Notes: generated by a model not told the origin, from the letters alone. 64,000 nt of DNA from GCA-2687515 sp002687515 (GCA_030745835.1 JASLNU010000139.1:15253-79252), one strand, 5' to 3'; positions 8,913 through 17,875 are shown, counted from the stretch's first letter. Made by a program: numbers and translations.

Positions 8913-9428
8913 TTATTTAATACTCTCCCGCGGATAAAGGCCCCAGAACTCGACCCGCCGCAGCCAGCCCTGGTAGCGGCCGGCGGAGACCTTGCACCAG
9001 CCGGTGCCTTCGGGACAGCTCAACAGTTCGGCGATGGCGCCCGGTTCGATACGCGCCACCGGAGCGGATTTGGAATCCGCCTGGCGGCGCATGGTGCGCG
9101 TTTGCCCGGTGATGGTGGCGAAGCGCGCGCCGCTCAGCATGCTCTGGTGAATCCAGCCCTGGGCGCCTTGAAAATCCCGGACCTTCCGCCAGGTGCCGAA
9201 TTGGGCGATGACCTCGACCGGCATGTTCTTACGCTTGTAGACCCAGTCGACCGGATAGCGGACACCGGGGCCGGTACGCATGTTAACTTCGCCGGCACGC
9301 AACGAAACGTAGCGCGGCACCGGCAGCTTGCTGGCCGACTTGGCGCCTTGCGCCAAACCTTGCGGCGCCGCGGCGAAACCGAGGGCAATTGCCAGAAGCG
9401 ACAGGAATAAAATGCGCGTGCGGGTCAT
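8913..9428 (-). CDS. Exported bacterial SH3 domain protein
   Basis: 171 residues from ATG 9428, chosen because GCAAGGA lies six to seven bases before it and it opens a signal peptide (MTRTRILFLSLLAIALGFA, cut near GLAQG). An upstream in-frame start at 9467 lacks these features. Two SH3b-like repeats follow: the first around NMRTGPGVRYPV...WRKVRDFQGAQGWIH, the second around ARIEPGAIAELLSC...WCKVSAGRYQGWLRR. The family is common in alphaproteobacteria and is thought to bind peptidoglycan or act as a periplasmic adaptor; no enzyme domain is present. The gene is divergent from the dehydrogenase at 9572. Confidence 0.85.
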   Translation of the reverse strand: MTRTRILFLSLLAIALGFAAAPQGLAQGAKSASKLPVPRYVSLRAGEVNMRTGPGVRYPVDWVYKRKNMPVEVIAQFGTWRKVRDFQGAQGWIHQSMLSGARFATITGQTRTMRRQADSKSAPVARIEPGAIAELLSCPEGTGWCKVSAGRYQGWLRRVEFWGLYPRESIK

Positions 9429-9571
9429 TTCGGTCCTTGCATCGAAATCTTTTTGCGACGCGCTCATTATAAATGATAGGCGCGCGCCTTGACCACCTTG
9501 GCATGGAATCTAGACTAGGGTGCTGCGGGCTGGCATGGCGGTTGCCGTAATTCGAGGGGAGGGATTGAACA

Positions 9572-10555
9572 GTGGCGCAAAAGCCGAAAGTGATTGTTAC
9601 GCGCAAGCTTCCCGACGCCGTCGAAACGCGGATGATGGAACTGTTCGATGCCCAACTGAACCTCGATGACCAGCCGTTCAGCCAGGATGAACTTGGCATC
9701 GCCTTCGAAACCGCCGATGTCATGGTGCCGACGGTCAGCGATAATGTGGACGCGGAGGTGATCGGGCATGCCGGTCCCAATCTGAAACTGATCGCCAATT
9801 TCGGTGTTGGCGTCAACCATATCGACCTCGATGCGGCCAGCGATAAGGGGTTGATTGTTACCAATACGCCCGATGTGCTGACCGAGGATACGGCGGATCT
9901 GACCATGGCGCTGATCCTCATGGGGCCGCGCCGCATGAGCGAGGGCGAAAGGATGTTGCGCGGCGGCGGCTGGCCCGGCTGGGCGCCGACCCAGCATCTC
10001 GGCCACCGCATCAACGGGAAAAGGCTCGGCATTATCGGCATGGGCCGTATCGGCACCGCGCTGGCGCGCCGCGCGCGCGGCTTCGGTCTGGCCGTGCATT
10101 ATCACAACCGCCACCGGGTCGGCGATGAATTGGAAGCCGAGCTCGAGGCGACCTATTGGGAAAACCTGGACCAGATGATCGGCCATATGGATATTCTGTC
10201 GGTCCATTGCCCGCTGACGCCGGAAACGCACCATCTATTGTCCGCCGAACGCCTGGCCCGGCTGCCGCCTCATTGCTTTATCGTCAACGCATCGCGCGGC
10301 GGTATTATCGATGAGGGAGCTCTGGCCGATGCCTTGAATCAAGGCGCCATCGCCGGCGCCGGACTGGATGTCTTCGAGAACGAACCGGCCATCCATCCGG
10401 CCCTTCTCGAGCTGGAAAACGTGGTGCTGCTGCCGCATCTGGGGTCCGCCACCCTGGAAGGCCGGATCGACATGGGCGAAAAGGTCATCGTCAACGTAAA
10501 GGCGTTCATCGACGGCCATAAGCCGCCCGACCGGGTTCTTTCCAGCCTGATCTAA
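9572..10555 (+). CDS. D-2-hydroxyacid dehydrogenase (glyoxylate/hydroxypyruvate reductase type)
   Basis: 327 residues, starting at GTG 9572 with GAGGGGAGGG before it. NAD(P)-dependent reduction of 2-oxoacids such as glyoxylate or hydroxypyruvate is expected. Visible motifs: NFGVGVNHIDLDAA in the catalytic domain, the Rossmann GMGRIGTALARR, HCPLTPETHHL, and the active-site set R (NASRGGIIDEGAL), E (DVFENEP) and H (LLPHLGSAT). This makes a complete D-isomer-specific dehydrogenase. The exact substrate cannot be told from sequence. The stop lies 14 bases from the stop of the convergent moeB-like gene. Confidence 0.85.
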   Translation: MAQKPKVIVTRKLPDAVETRMMELFDAQLNLDDQPFSQDELGIAFETADVMVPTVSDNVDAEVIGHAGPNLKLIANFGVGVNHIDLDAASDKGLIVTNTPDVLTEDTADLTMALILMGPRRMSEGERMLRGGGWPGWAPTQHLGHRINGKRLGIIGMGRIGTALARRARGFGLAVHYHNRHRVGDELEAELEATYWENLDQMIGHMDILSVHCPLTPETHHLLSAERLARLPPHCFIVNASRGGIIDEGALADALNQGAIAGAGLDVFENEPAIHPALLELENVVLLPHLGSATLEGRIDMGEKVIVNVKAFIDGHKPPDRVLSSLI

Positions 10556-10569
10556 TTAATTTCCCGGTT

Positions 10570-11349
10570 TTATGCGCCAAGACCGTGAATGGTGGCTTGC
10601 GGGCCGCACAATGCACAGCCGGGATCGGGGCGGATCTTGATTTTTCGAAAATCGGTCCTGAGCCCGTCGAAAATCAACAGCGAACCCGAGAGGCTGTCGC
10701 CGGCGCCGGTAATTTCCTTGATTACCTCGGCCGCCTGCAGCGATCCCATGATTCCGCACAATGCCCCCAGGACCCCGGCTTCGGCGCAGCTCGGCACCAG
10801 GTCCGGCGGCGGCGGTTCCGGAAACAGGCAGCGGTAACAGGGATGGTCTTCGCCGGCATGCGCCTTGAAGGTGCTCAATTGTCCGTCAAAGCGCAGGATC
10901 GCCGCCGAGACCAGTGTTTTGCCGGCCAGGTAACAGGCGTCGTTGACCAGGAAGCGGGTTTCGAAATTATCGCTGCCGTCGGCGACGATATCGTATTCGG
11001 CGATGATGGCGGCGGCGTTTTCCCGGGTCAGACGTTTATTCAGGAGGTTCACCGTAATGCCGGGATTGATGGCCGCCACCGCTTGGCGCGCGCTTTCGGT
11101 CTTGGCGGCGCCGATGCGCGCCGTCGTATGAACCACCTGGCGCTGCAAGTTTGATAGATCGACTTCGTCATCATCGATGATGCCGATGGTGCCGATGCCG
11201 GCGGCCGCCAGGTACAGAATTACCGGCGATCCCAGCCCGCCGGCGCCGATCACAAGTACCCGCGCACCCAGAAGCCTCGCCTGGCCCGGGCCACCGATTT
11301 CCGGTAGCAGGATGTGGCGGGCGTATCGTTTCAGTTCTTGATCGTCCAT
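10570..11349 (-). CDS. moeB: HesA/MoeB/ThiF-family adenylyltransferase
   Basis: 259 residues from ATG 11349; a TTG just upstream gives only one more residue. This E1-like enzyme activates the C-terminus of a small ubiquitin-like sulfur carrier (MoaD or ThiS) with ATP. Motifs seen: the nucleotide loop GAGGLGSP, DDDEVDLSNLQRQ, DGSDNFETRFLVND, and two zinc CxxC pairs (CYRC and CALC). There is no C-terminal rhodanese domain. It could serve molybdopterin or thiamine sulfur transfer; the upstream cysK fits sulfur metabolism, and a molybdenum hydroxylase gene elsewhere in the window needs molybdopterin. It is last in the run coaBC-dut-rrf2-cysK-moeB. Confidence 0.83.
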   Translation of the reverse strand: MDDQELKRYARHILLPEIGGPGQARLLGARVLVIGAGGLGSPVILYLAAAGIGTIGIIDDDEVDLSNLQRQVVHTTARIGAAKTESARQAVAAINPGITVNLLNKRLTRENAAAIIAEYDIVADGSDNFETRFLVNDACYLAGKTLVSAAILRFDGQLSTFKAHAGEDHPCYRCLFPEPPPPDLVPSCAEAGVLGALCGIMGSLQAAEVIKEITGAGDSLSGSLLIFDGLRTDFRKIKIRPDPGCALCGPQATIHGLGA

Positions 11350-11403
11350 CAATCGGGTCCAAGGCGGGTTCAGGGCGGGTCCAGGGCCGGTGCGGCGGAA
11401 AAC

Positions 11404-12387
11404 TTAAGCGAGGCCGTCGAACAGCGGCGTTGTCAGGTAGCGTTCGGCAAAGGATGGCAATACGGCGACGATCAATTTGCCTTCCATCTCGGGGCGTTGT
11501 CCAATTTCGAGCGCCGCGGCAATGGCCGCGCCCGAAGAGATGCCGACCGGCAGGCCTTCGGTCCGCGCCGCCCGGCGCGCCATCGAAAACGCCGATTCGT
11601 TGCCGATCTGGATTACTTCGTCGATTATCCCGGTGTTGAGGTTGTCGGGCACGAACCCCGGACCGATCCCCTGGATTTGATGGGCGCCGGGAACGCCGCC
11701 GGAAATCACCGGGCTGTTCTCGGGCTCAACGGCGAAGGCCAGGAATTCAGGTTTTCGGCTTTTGATCACTTCGGCGACGCCGGTCAGGGTGCCGCCGGTG
11801 CCGACGCCGATGACCGCCGCGTCGATACGGCCCTCGGTATCGTTCCAGATTTCCTCGGCCGTGGTAAGGCGGTGGATTTCAGGGTTAGCTTGGTTCGAGA
11901 ATTGTTGCGGCATGAAAGCGCCGGGATTTTCATTGCAAATTTCCTCGGCCCGCCGGATGGCGCCAGGCATGCCTTGCTCCGGCGGCGTAAGTTCGATCCC
12001 GGCGCCCAACAAAAGAAGCATCTTGCGGCGTTCCAACGACATGCTTTCCGGCATCGTCAGGATAAGCCTGTAACCCCTGGCGGCACACACGAAGGCGAGG
12101 GCAATTCCGGTATTTCCGGAGGTCGGTTCGACGATCAGCGCGCCCGGCTTGAGCAAACCTTCGCGTTCCGCGGTTTCGATCATCGCGTTGCCGATCCGGT
12201 CCTTGACCGATGACAGCGGATTGTAAAATTCACATTTGCCGACGATTTCGGCGAGGCAACCCTCTTCGCGGGCCAGCCGGTCAATACGGATCAAGGGCGT
12301 GTTGCCGATGGTATCGACAATGCTGTCGTATATTCCACCGTGAAATTTTCCGCCATCAAATTTCTCGCCGGTGCCGGTTTCGCTCAT
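11404..12387 (-). CDS. cysK: Cysteine synthase A (O-acetylserine sulfhydrylase)
   Basis: 327 residues from ATG 12387 (GTGGGA six bases upstream; GTG 12399 is an alternative). PLP enzyme that makes cysteine from O-acetylserine and sulfide. Seen: the PLP lysine in NPLSSVKDRIGNAMI, the substrate loop EPTSGNTGIALAF, the PLP phosphate loop GVGTGGTLTGVAEV, and GISSGAAIAAAL near the C-terminus. The length matches CysK. It starts 22 bases after the stop of an Rrf2 regulator and is probably controlled by it; a CymR-like Rrf2 protein that binds CysK is known from Bacillus and Staphylococcus. moeB follows after 54 bases. Confidence 0.92.
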   Translation of the reverse strand: MSETGTGEKFDGGKFHGGIYDSIVDTIGNTPLIRIDRLAREEGCLAEIVGKCEFYNPLSSVKDRIGNAMIETAEREGLLKPGALIVEPTSGNTGIALAFVCAARGYRLILTMPESMSLERRKMLLLLGAGIELTPPEQGMPGAIRRAEEICNENPGAFMPQQFSNQANPEIHRLTTAEEIWNDTEGRIDAAVIGVGTGGTLTGVAEVIKSRKPEFLAFAVEPENSPVISGGVPGAHQIQGIGPGFVPDNLNTGIIDEVIQIGNESAFSMARRAARTEGLPVGISSGAAIAAALEIGQRPEMEGKLIVAVLPSFAERYLTTPLFDGLA

Positions 12388-12409
12388 CTTGGTTCCCACT
12401 GCGGACGGC

Positions 12410-12865
12410 TCAAATCGAAAAATCGATATACTGGCGGCCCTCGCTTTCCACCCCTTCTTGATGAGCGCGGTTGCACAATTCGTCGACCGAGAGATCGTCC
12501 AGGCGTTCCATCAGCTCGTTCTGCAATTCTCCCCACAGCGGCCGGATAACCGATTCGGCCAGTTCCGAACCATCCGCCGATTCCAGCGGATCGGACGCCG
12601 TCTCCAGGGCGCGCACGACGCGGATGATTTCGCCGACCGATACGCGCCGCCTTTCACGCGCCAAATTGTAACCGCCGCGCGGGCCGCGGACACCGACCAA
12701 AATGTCGGCGCGGACCAGGCGTTGCAGCACCTGTTCCAGATAGCGGCGCGGAATACCCTGGCGGCGGGTTATTTCCTTGCTTTGCACCGGTTGGCCACCG
12801 GAATGATAGGCGATATCGACGACCGCCTCGATGGCAAATAGAACTTTTCTTGAAAGTTTGAACAT
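12410..12865 (-). CDS. Rrf2-family transcriptional regulator, CymR-like
   Basis: 151 residues. An N-terminal winged helix (FKLSRKVLFAIEAVVDIAYH... ITRRQGIPRRYLEQVLQRL) is followed by the wing RGPRGGYNLAR and a dimerisation helix. Only one cysteine is present (DELCNRA), so the three-cysteine Fe-S site of IscR is absent. Together with its place directly before cysK, this makes a cysteine-metabolism regulator of the CymR kind more likely than IscR. It sits five bases after the dut stop, so it is probably in the coaBC-dut operon, perhaps with autoregulation. The effector is unknown. Confidence 0.85.
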   Translation of the reverse strand: MFKLSRKVLFAIEAVVDIAYHSGGQPVQSKEITRRQGIPRRYLEQVLQRLVRADILVGVRGPRGGYNLARERRRVSVGEIIRVVRALETASDPLESADGSELAESVIRPLWGELQNELMERLDDLSVDELCNRAHQEGVESEGRQYIDFSI

Positions 12866-12870
12866 GGTTT

Positions 12871-13338
12871 TTACCCGGCGTCCTTGGCGGCAACTCCAGT
12901 CGAGCCGAAACCGCCGCTGCCGCGTTCGGTGCCGGACAATTCATCTGTTTCTTCCCAGACAACGCGGCTGATCGGCGCAACCACCAGTTGGGCGATGCGC
13001 ATGCCGCGTTCGACGCGGAACGGCTGGTTGCCGTGATTGATCATGATGGCGCCGATTTCACCGCGATAATCGGCATCGATGGTGCCCGGCGCGTTGACCA
13101 GCGTTATCCCGTGCCGGGCCGCCAAACCGGACCTCGGCCGCACCTGCGCCTCATAACCCCGGGGCAGCGCAATGGCGAAGCCGGTGGGGATGATTTTACG
13201 CTCGCCCGGCTGTAATTCGACCGCCGCATCGACCGCCGCCATCAGATCGACGCCCGCCGATAATGGCGTCGCGGCCTCCGGCAGCGGCAATTCGCGCGCA
13301 TGCGCAAGGCGCTGTATGCCGACGCCAATTCCGCTCAT
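12871..13338 (-). CDS. dut: Deoxyuridine 5'-triphosphate nucleotidohydrolase (dUTPase)
   Basis: 155 residues, the usual size of a trimeric dUTPase. It splits dUTP to dUMP and pyrophosphate, keeping uracil out of DNA and feeding thymidylate synthesis. All five motifs can be seen: AGVDLMAA, PRSGLAARHGI, GTIDADYRGEI, RGMRIAQLV and the glycine-rich C-terminal GSGGFGSTG arm. Its ATG overlaps the coaBC stop by four bases, so the two are translationally coupled, an arrangement common in proteobacteria. Confidence 0.95.
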   Translation of the reverse strand: MSGIGVGIQRLAHARELPLPEAATPLSAGVDLMAAVDAAVELQPGERKIIPTGFAIALPRGYEAQVRPRSGLAARHGITLVNAPGTIDADYRGEIGAIMINHGNQPFRVERGMRIAQLVVAPISRVVWEETDELSGTERGSGGFGSTGVAAKDAG

Positions 13339-14552
13339 CGGCCTTGGCCTCCGAGGTGAAGGGCAATGCGTTCCGCCAAGCGCCGGCCGACCTCATCCTT
13401 GGTCAGCGTCGGCCAATCCTCGACGCCGGCCTCGTCGATCAGATGCACCGTGTTGGTGTCGCCACCGAAGGTGCCGGATTCGGGGCTTACGTCATTGGCG
13501 ATGATCCAATCGCAGCCCTTGGCATCACGCTTGCCGATGGCATGGTCGATGATGTTTTGTGTTTCCGCCGCAAAGCCGACCACAAGCCGGGGCCGGCTTG
13601 TGGACGGTTTACTGAGGGTGGCCAGGATATCGGGGTTTTCGATCAGTTGAATAACCGCTGCCTTGCCGTTTTTCTTGAGCTTTTGGCGAGGCTGGTCCTG
13701 GACCCGCCAATCGGCGACGGCGGCCGCGCAGACCACGATATCGGCGGGTAATTCGGCTTCGCAGGCCTCCAGCATCTGCAGCGCCGAGGCGACATGGCGC
13801 ACCAATACGCCGGCCGGGTCCGGAAGCTGGGTCGGCCCGCTGATAAGGACGGTATCGGCGCCCTCGGCGGCCAGGGCGCGGGCGATGGCATGGCCTTGGC
13901 GCCCCGATGAATGGTTTGCCAGATAGCGCACCGGGTCGATCGCCTCGTGGGTGGGTCCGCTGGTGACAACGGCGCGTTTTCCGGCAAGCCGGCCACCCGG
14001 CGCGCCGGCGCTTTCCAAGGTTTTTGCGACCGCTTGGGCAATCGCTTCCGGTTCGGCCATGCGGCCTAACCCAAATTCGCCGCACGCCATTTCGCCCTCG
14101 ACCGGTCCGATAAACCCGATGCCCCGGGATTTCAGATCGCGGATATTTTCCCGGGTCGCCGGGTGTTCCCACATGCGCACGTTCATCGCCGGCGCCGCCA
14201 ACACCGGTTTGTCGGTGGCGAGGAGGGCCGTCGAGGCCAAGTCGTCGGCAAGGCCGGCGCGCATTTTCGCCAATAGGTTCGCCGTCGCCGGCGCCACCAA
14301 GAGCAAATCGGCATCCCGGGAAAGTTCGATATGTCCCATTTCGTTTTCATCGGTCAGCGAAAACAAATCCTGATAAACCTTGTCGCCCGAAAGCGCGGCC
14401 AGGGACAATGGCGTGACAAACTGCGCGCCGCCCTCGGTCAGGACACAGCGAACCGAAATTTCGCGCCCCCGCAGCAGGCGGATCAGTTCCAGGCATTTAT
14501 ATGCCGCGATGCCCCCTGAAACGATCAGGAGAACGCGTTTAACATCACCCAT
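13335..14552 (-). CDS. coaBC: Bifunctional phosphopantothenoylcysteine decarboxylase / phosphopantothenate-cysteine ligase
   Basis: 405 residues from ATG 14552 (GTG 14564 is an alternative; both have weak ribosome binding sites). It carries out two middle steps of coenzyme A synthesis. The N-terminal FMN-dependent CoaC half shows VSGGIAAYKCLELI, the catalytic His in MGHIELSRDADLLLVAPATAN, PAMNVRMWEHPAT and the Cys flap GEMACGEFGLGRM. The C-terminal CoaB half shows TSGPTHEAIDPVRYLANHSS, AAAVADWR and KLKKNGKA, with FAAET near the end. A promoter-like sequence lies upstream at 14591-14619. dut follows with a four-base overlap. Confidence 0.95.
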   Translation of the reverse strand: MGDVKRVLLIVSGGIAAYKCLELIRLLRGREISVRCVLTEGGAQFVTPLSLAALSGDKVYQDLFSLTDENEMGHIELSRDADLLLVAPATANLLAKMRAGLADDLASTALLATDKPVLAAPAMNVRMWEHPATRENIRDLKSRGIGFIGPVEGEMACGEFGLGRMAEPEAIAQAVAKTLESAGAPGGRLAGKRAVVTSGPTHEAIDPVRYLANHSSGRQGHAIARALAAEGADTVLISGPTQLPDPAGVLVRHVASALQMLEACEAELPADIVVCAAAVADWRVQDQPRQKLKKNGKAAVIQLIENPDILATLSKPSTSRPRLVVGFAAETQNIIDHAIGKRDAKGCDWIIANDVSPESGTFGGDTNTVHLIDEAGVEDWPTLTKDEVGRRLAERIALHLGGQGR

Positions 14553-14590
14553 CGGGATTACCACATAAAATACGCATCAAGAATGTAATT

Positions 14591-14619
14591 AATGTATCCT
14601 TTCCTTGCCGAGTTAGCAA
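14591..14619 (-). promoter_or_regulatory. Candidate sigma-70 promoter of the coaBC operon
   Basis: On the minus strand TTGCTA (14614-14619) and TACATT (14591-14596) are 17 bases apart, in the AT-rich gap between the ubiB stop and the coaBC start. Spacing is ideal, matches moderate. Confidence 0.4.
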
Positions 14620-14651
14620 GTTTGGAAAATTCTTTATTATTCAATGGGTTG

Positions 14652-16199
14652 TTAGATAAAAATCAAGATGAGTAAAAGTATCGCGATGATCAGCAAATAA
14701 CCGCGAGAGGTGAATCTCTGACCCCGTTGCTCGCCGCCCATCATATTGCGAACCGAATTGGGATCGAATTTTATCCCGCTGCCGGCGATTGCCGAGGCGC
14801 TTTTTTCGATATCGGCGACCACCCGAGGCAATCGGCGCAGTCCCTCCGCGACCTCGTTTACGGCCTCGGCGATTTGCGCTTCGGGTCCCATATTCTCGGC
14901 CATCCAGTCTTCGATCAGGGGCTGGGCCAGGAACCACATATTGGCCTCCGGGCAGATCTTGCGGCCGACGCCCTCGGCAACCAGCATGGTTTTCTGCAAA
15001 AGCAAAAGTTGCGGCTGGGTTTCCATTTCGAAGGTTTCAGTAACCTGAAATAATTGCGCAAGCAGCCGGGCGATGGAAATTTCGTTCTGCGGCCTGTCGA
15101 GGATGGGCTCGGCGATCAAGCGGCAGGCCTGGGCGAAGGCCTCGACCGATTTATCGGCTGGAACGTACCCTGCCTCGAAATGAATTTCGGCGACGCGGCG
15201 ATAGTCGCGGGTCAGGAAATTCATCAGCATTTCGCCGAGATAGCGGCGCGTCGGCTTGTCGAGGCGGCCCATGATACCGAAATCGACGGCAATGATTTCG
15301 CCGCCGGCGCCGACAAAAAGATTGCCGGGATGCTGGTCGGCATGGAAGTAGCCGTCCCGGAACACTTGTTTGAAAAGGGCCGCCGCCGACTTCTTCAGGA
15401 TATCGTCTGGATTGAAGCCGGCTTCGATCAGGGCGCGGCGCTCATCAATGGGAATGCCGTCGACGCGTTCCAGGGTCAAAACACGCCGTGCGGTGCGGCT
15501 CCAATCGACGGCGGGCACGTGAAAACCGGGATCATCGGTAAAATTTTCCGCCAGTTCCTCCGCCGCCGCGGCCTCCAGGCGGAGGTCCATTTCGATGCGC
15601 ACGGTTTCCTCGAAGGTGCGGATAATTTCCAGCGGTTTGAGCCGTCTCAGTTCTGGCCGTGTCCGCTCAAGCAGGCCAGCCAGCCACCGGAATAGCTCAA
15701 AATCGCGGCTGAATGCCTGTTCGATGCCGGGGCGCAGCACCTTGACCGCCACCTCATCGCCGCCGCTGGTTCGCGCCAGATGCACCTGGGCGATGGAGGC
15801 GGCGGCGAGCGGCGTTTCCTCGATCGATTGGAAAAGACTGTCGGTATCGGCATCCAGTTCACGGGCGATGGTGGCGCGCGCTTCGCCGCCGCTAAAGGGC
15901 GGCAGGTTATCCTGAAGTTCGGACAGATCGGCGGCCACTTCTTCGCCCAACAGGTCCGAACGTGTCGATAAAGCCTGACCCAGTTTGATGAAGCTGGGGC
16001 CGAGCTCCTGCAGGGCGCTGGCCAGGCGCTCGCCGCGCCGTCCCGCCGTATCCTTACGCGCCAGAAATTTGGCGGCGCCGACCAGGCCGGGGGCCACCCC
16101 GGCCATTTCCAGCGGGAACAGGGCATCGTATCTGGCAAGGGTGCGCGCGATCCGAAACAGGCGGACAATGTATCTGGTCGAATTAATCATGGCTGACAT
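14652..16199 (-). CDS. ubiB: ABC1/UbiB-family protein of ubiquinone biosynthesis
   Basis: 515 residues from ATG 16199, with other in-frame starts nearby. UbiB is an atypical kinase-like ATPase needed for aerobic ubiquinone synthesis, probably helping to extract lipid precursors from the membrane. Seen: the family KxGQ signature (FIKLGQALSTRSDLL), the Ala-rich nucleotide loop AAASIAQVHLA, the lysine in VAVKVLRPG, the catalytic HADQHPGN and the metal-binding VDFGIMGR. The C-terminus ends in a hydrophobic segment (YLLIIAILLLILIFI) that would anchor it in the inner membrane. It begins six bases after the ubiE stop, so ubiE-ubiB form an operon. Confidence 0.93.
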   Translation of the reverse strand: MSAMINSTRYIVRLFRIARTLARYDALFPLEMAGVAPGLVGAAKFLARKDTAGRRGERLASALQELGPSFIKLGQALSTRSDLLGEEVAADLSELQDNLPPFSGGEARATIARELDADTDSLFQSIEETPLAAASIAQVHLARTSGGDEVAVKVLRPGIEQAFSRDFELFRWLAGLLERTRPELRRLKPLEIIRTFEETVRIEMDLRLEAAAAEELAENFTDDPGFHVPAVDWSRTARRVLTLERVDGIPIDERRALIEAGFNPDDILKKSAAALFKQVFRDGYFHADQHPGNLFVGAGGEIIAVDFGIMGRLDKPTRRYLGEMLMNFLTRDYRRVAEIHFEAGYVPADKSVEAFAQACRLIAEPILDRPQNEISIARLLAQLFQVTETFEMETQPQLLLLQKTMLVAEGVGRKICPEANMWFLAQPLIEDWMAENMGPEAQIAEAVNEVAEGLRRLPRVVADIEKSASAIAGSGIKFDPNSVRNMMGGEQRGQRFTSRGYLLIIAILLLILIFI

Positions 16200-16205
16200 T
16201 GACAA

Positions 16206-16982
16206 CTAGACGCGCCGCGCCCAATGGATGGCGGCGATACCGCCGCTTAGATTCTGATATTTTGCCCCTTGCAGGCCCGCCGTTTCGATCATTGCCGCAA
16301 ACGCCTTTTGATCGGGAAAACGGCGGATACTTTCGGCGAGATAAAGATAGGCGTCGCGGTCGCGCGCAACCGCCTCGCCGAGCCAAGGCAGCACGCTGAA
16401 CGAATATCGGTCGTAAATGGCGCCGAGGGCCGGAACCGCGACATGACTGAATTCCAGGCAAAAAAACCTGCCACCCGGGCGCAGCACGCGCCGCGCTTCC
16501 AAGAGCGCGTCGCTTAAGCGCGCAACATTGCGGAGGCAAAAAGCGGTTACATACACGTCGGCCGAAGAATCGGAAAAAGGCAGCATTTCGGCGTTTCCGC
16601 AGACCCAGTCCGGCCCCCGCACCAGGCCGCGGTCGAGGCCGCGTCCGCGGCCGGTTTCAAGCATTTCCGTATTAATGTCGCAAATACTGACATGCGCGGC
16701 GCCCGCCGCCATCAGGCGAAAGGCGATATCGCCGGTCCCGCCGCCGATATCTACGATGCGATCCCGGGCGGCCGGTTTCAGCCGGCGCACCAATTCGGCT
16801 TTCCACAAGCGGTGCACGCCCATGCTCATCAGGTCGTTCATCAGATCGTAGCGGACCGCCACGCTATCGAAGACGCCGCGCACCAGACGCGTTTTTTCGT
16901 CCGGTGCGACATTGCGCCGGCCGAAATGGGCCGCTGGCGTCCGGCCGTTATCGCCAGCGCTCGAAGATGGGTCCTCGGACAT
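16206..16982 (-). CDS. ubiE: Ubiquinone/menaquinone biosynthesis C-methyltransferase
   Basis: 258 residues from ATG 16982 (MSEDPSS); a start at 17009 is possible but would cut the gap to divergent mutM to 18 bases. SAM-dependent methylation of the benzoquinol ring in quinone synthesis. Family signatures: VFDSVAVRYDLMNDLMSMGVHRLWK, given here only as a region near residues 38-62, the SAM loop DIGGGTGDIAFRL, and LRNVARLSDAL followed by RPGGRFFCLEFS. ubiB follows directly. Confidence 0.94.
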   Translation of the reverse strand: MSEDPSSSAGDNGRTPAAHFGRRNVAPDEKTRLVRGVFDSVAVRYDLMNDLMSMGVHRLWKAELVRRLKPAARDRIVDIGGGTGDIAFRLMAAGAAHVSICDINTEMLETGRGRGLDRGLVRGPDWVCGNAEMLPFSDSSADVYVTAFCLRNVARLSDALLEARRVLRPGGRFFCLEFSHVAVPALGAIYDRYSFSVLPWLGEAVARDRDAYLYLAESIRRFPDQKAFAAMIETAGLQGAKYQNLSGGIAAIHWARRV

Positions 16983-17027
16983 GGCTGGACCATAGCCGAA
17001 GACTTCCAAAACCGCTACTTTGTTGCC

Positions 17028-17870
17028 ATGCCCGAACTGCCCGAGGTCGAAACCGTGCGCCGTGGCTTGGCGCCGGTACTGGAAAACGCCACGCTTACCG
17101 AGGTGCAGGTGCGCACCGCCAAGTTGCGTTGGCCGGTGCCCAAGGATTTGGCCAAAAGCCTGGTCGGAGACCGCGTGCTCGGTTTACGCCGGCGCGCCAA
17201 ATACCTGCTGATGGAAATGACCGGCGGCGGTGTGGCCATAATTCATCTCGGCATGACCGGGCATATGACGATTTGGCGGGAAACGCCGCCGCCGCCGGGC
17301 CGGCACGATCATATGGATTTGCTGACCGATGCCGGCGTCTGCGTCCGTTTTACCGATTCACGCCGTTTCGGCGCCTTGCTTTTGGACCATCGGGACACCA
17401 TTACCGAGAACAAATTGTTGCGCAATCTGGGTCCCGATCCGCTTTCCAACCGCTTCGACGGGCAAGAATTGGCGCGCCGGCTCAAGGGCCGCGCCAGTCC
17501 GATCAAGGCTGCCCTGATGGATCAGCGCATCGTCGCCGGGCTCGGCAATATTTATGTCTCTGAAAGCTTGTTTCGTTCCGGCATTTCGCCGAAGCGGAAA
17601 TCGGGGACGGTGCAAGGCGGGCGTGCCGAAAAATTGGCGGTTGCGATTCGCGGTGTCCTTGCCGACGCCATCGCCGCCGGCGGAACCAGTTTGCGCGATC
17701 ATGTTTCACCCGACGGCGCAATGGGCTATTTTCAGCATCAATTCAGTGTCTATGGACGCGAGGGGAAAGCATGTCCCGGATGTGTGTGCGATGTCGAAAA
17801 AACCGGCGGTATCCGGAGATTGGTGCAAGCCGGCCGGTCGACGTTCTATTGCACGCGGCGCCAGAGATAG
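17028..17870 (+). CDS. mutM: Formamidopyrimidine-DNA glycosylase (Fpg/MutM)
   Basis: 280 residues from ATG 17028, set by the obligatory PELPEVETVRRGL N-terminus (catalytic Pro2 and Glu3 after Met removal). The enzyme removes 8-oxoguanine and ring-opened purines and nicks the DNA. The catalytic lysine is in RRAKYLLMEM, the DNA-binding part shows GLGNIYVSESLFRSGISP. The C-terminal zinc finger is odd: CPGC is followed by YCTRRQR, so the position of the usual fourth Cys (YCxxCQ) is Arg; an extra Cys sits two residues after the first pair (CPGCVC). Divergent from ubiE. Confidence 0.95.
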   Translation: MPELPEVETVRRGLAPVLENATLTEVQVRTAKLRWPVPKDLAKSLVGDRVLGLRRRAKYLLMEMTGGGVAIIHLGMTGHMTIWRETPPPPGRHDHMDLLTDAGVCVRFTDSRRFGALLLDHRDTITENKLLRNLGPDPLSNRFDGQELARRLKGRASPIKAALMDQRIVAGLGNIYVSESLFRSGISPKRKSGTVQGGRAEKLAVAIRGVLADAIAAGGTSLRDHVSPDGAMGYFQHQFSVYGREGKACPGCVCDVEKTGGIRRLVQAGRSTFYCTRRQR

Positions 17871-17875
17871 GGGCC

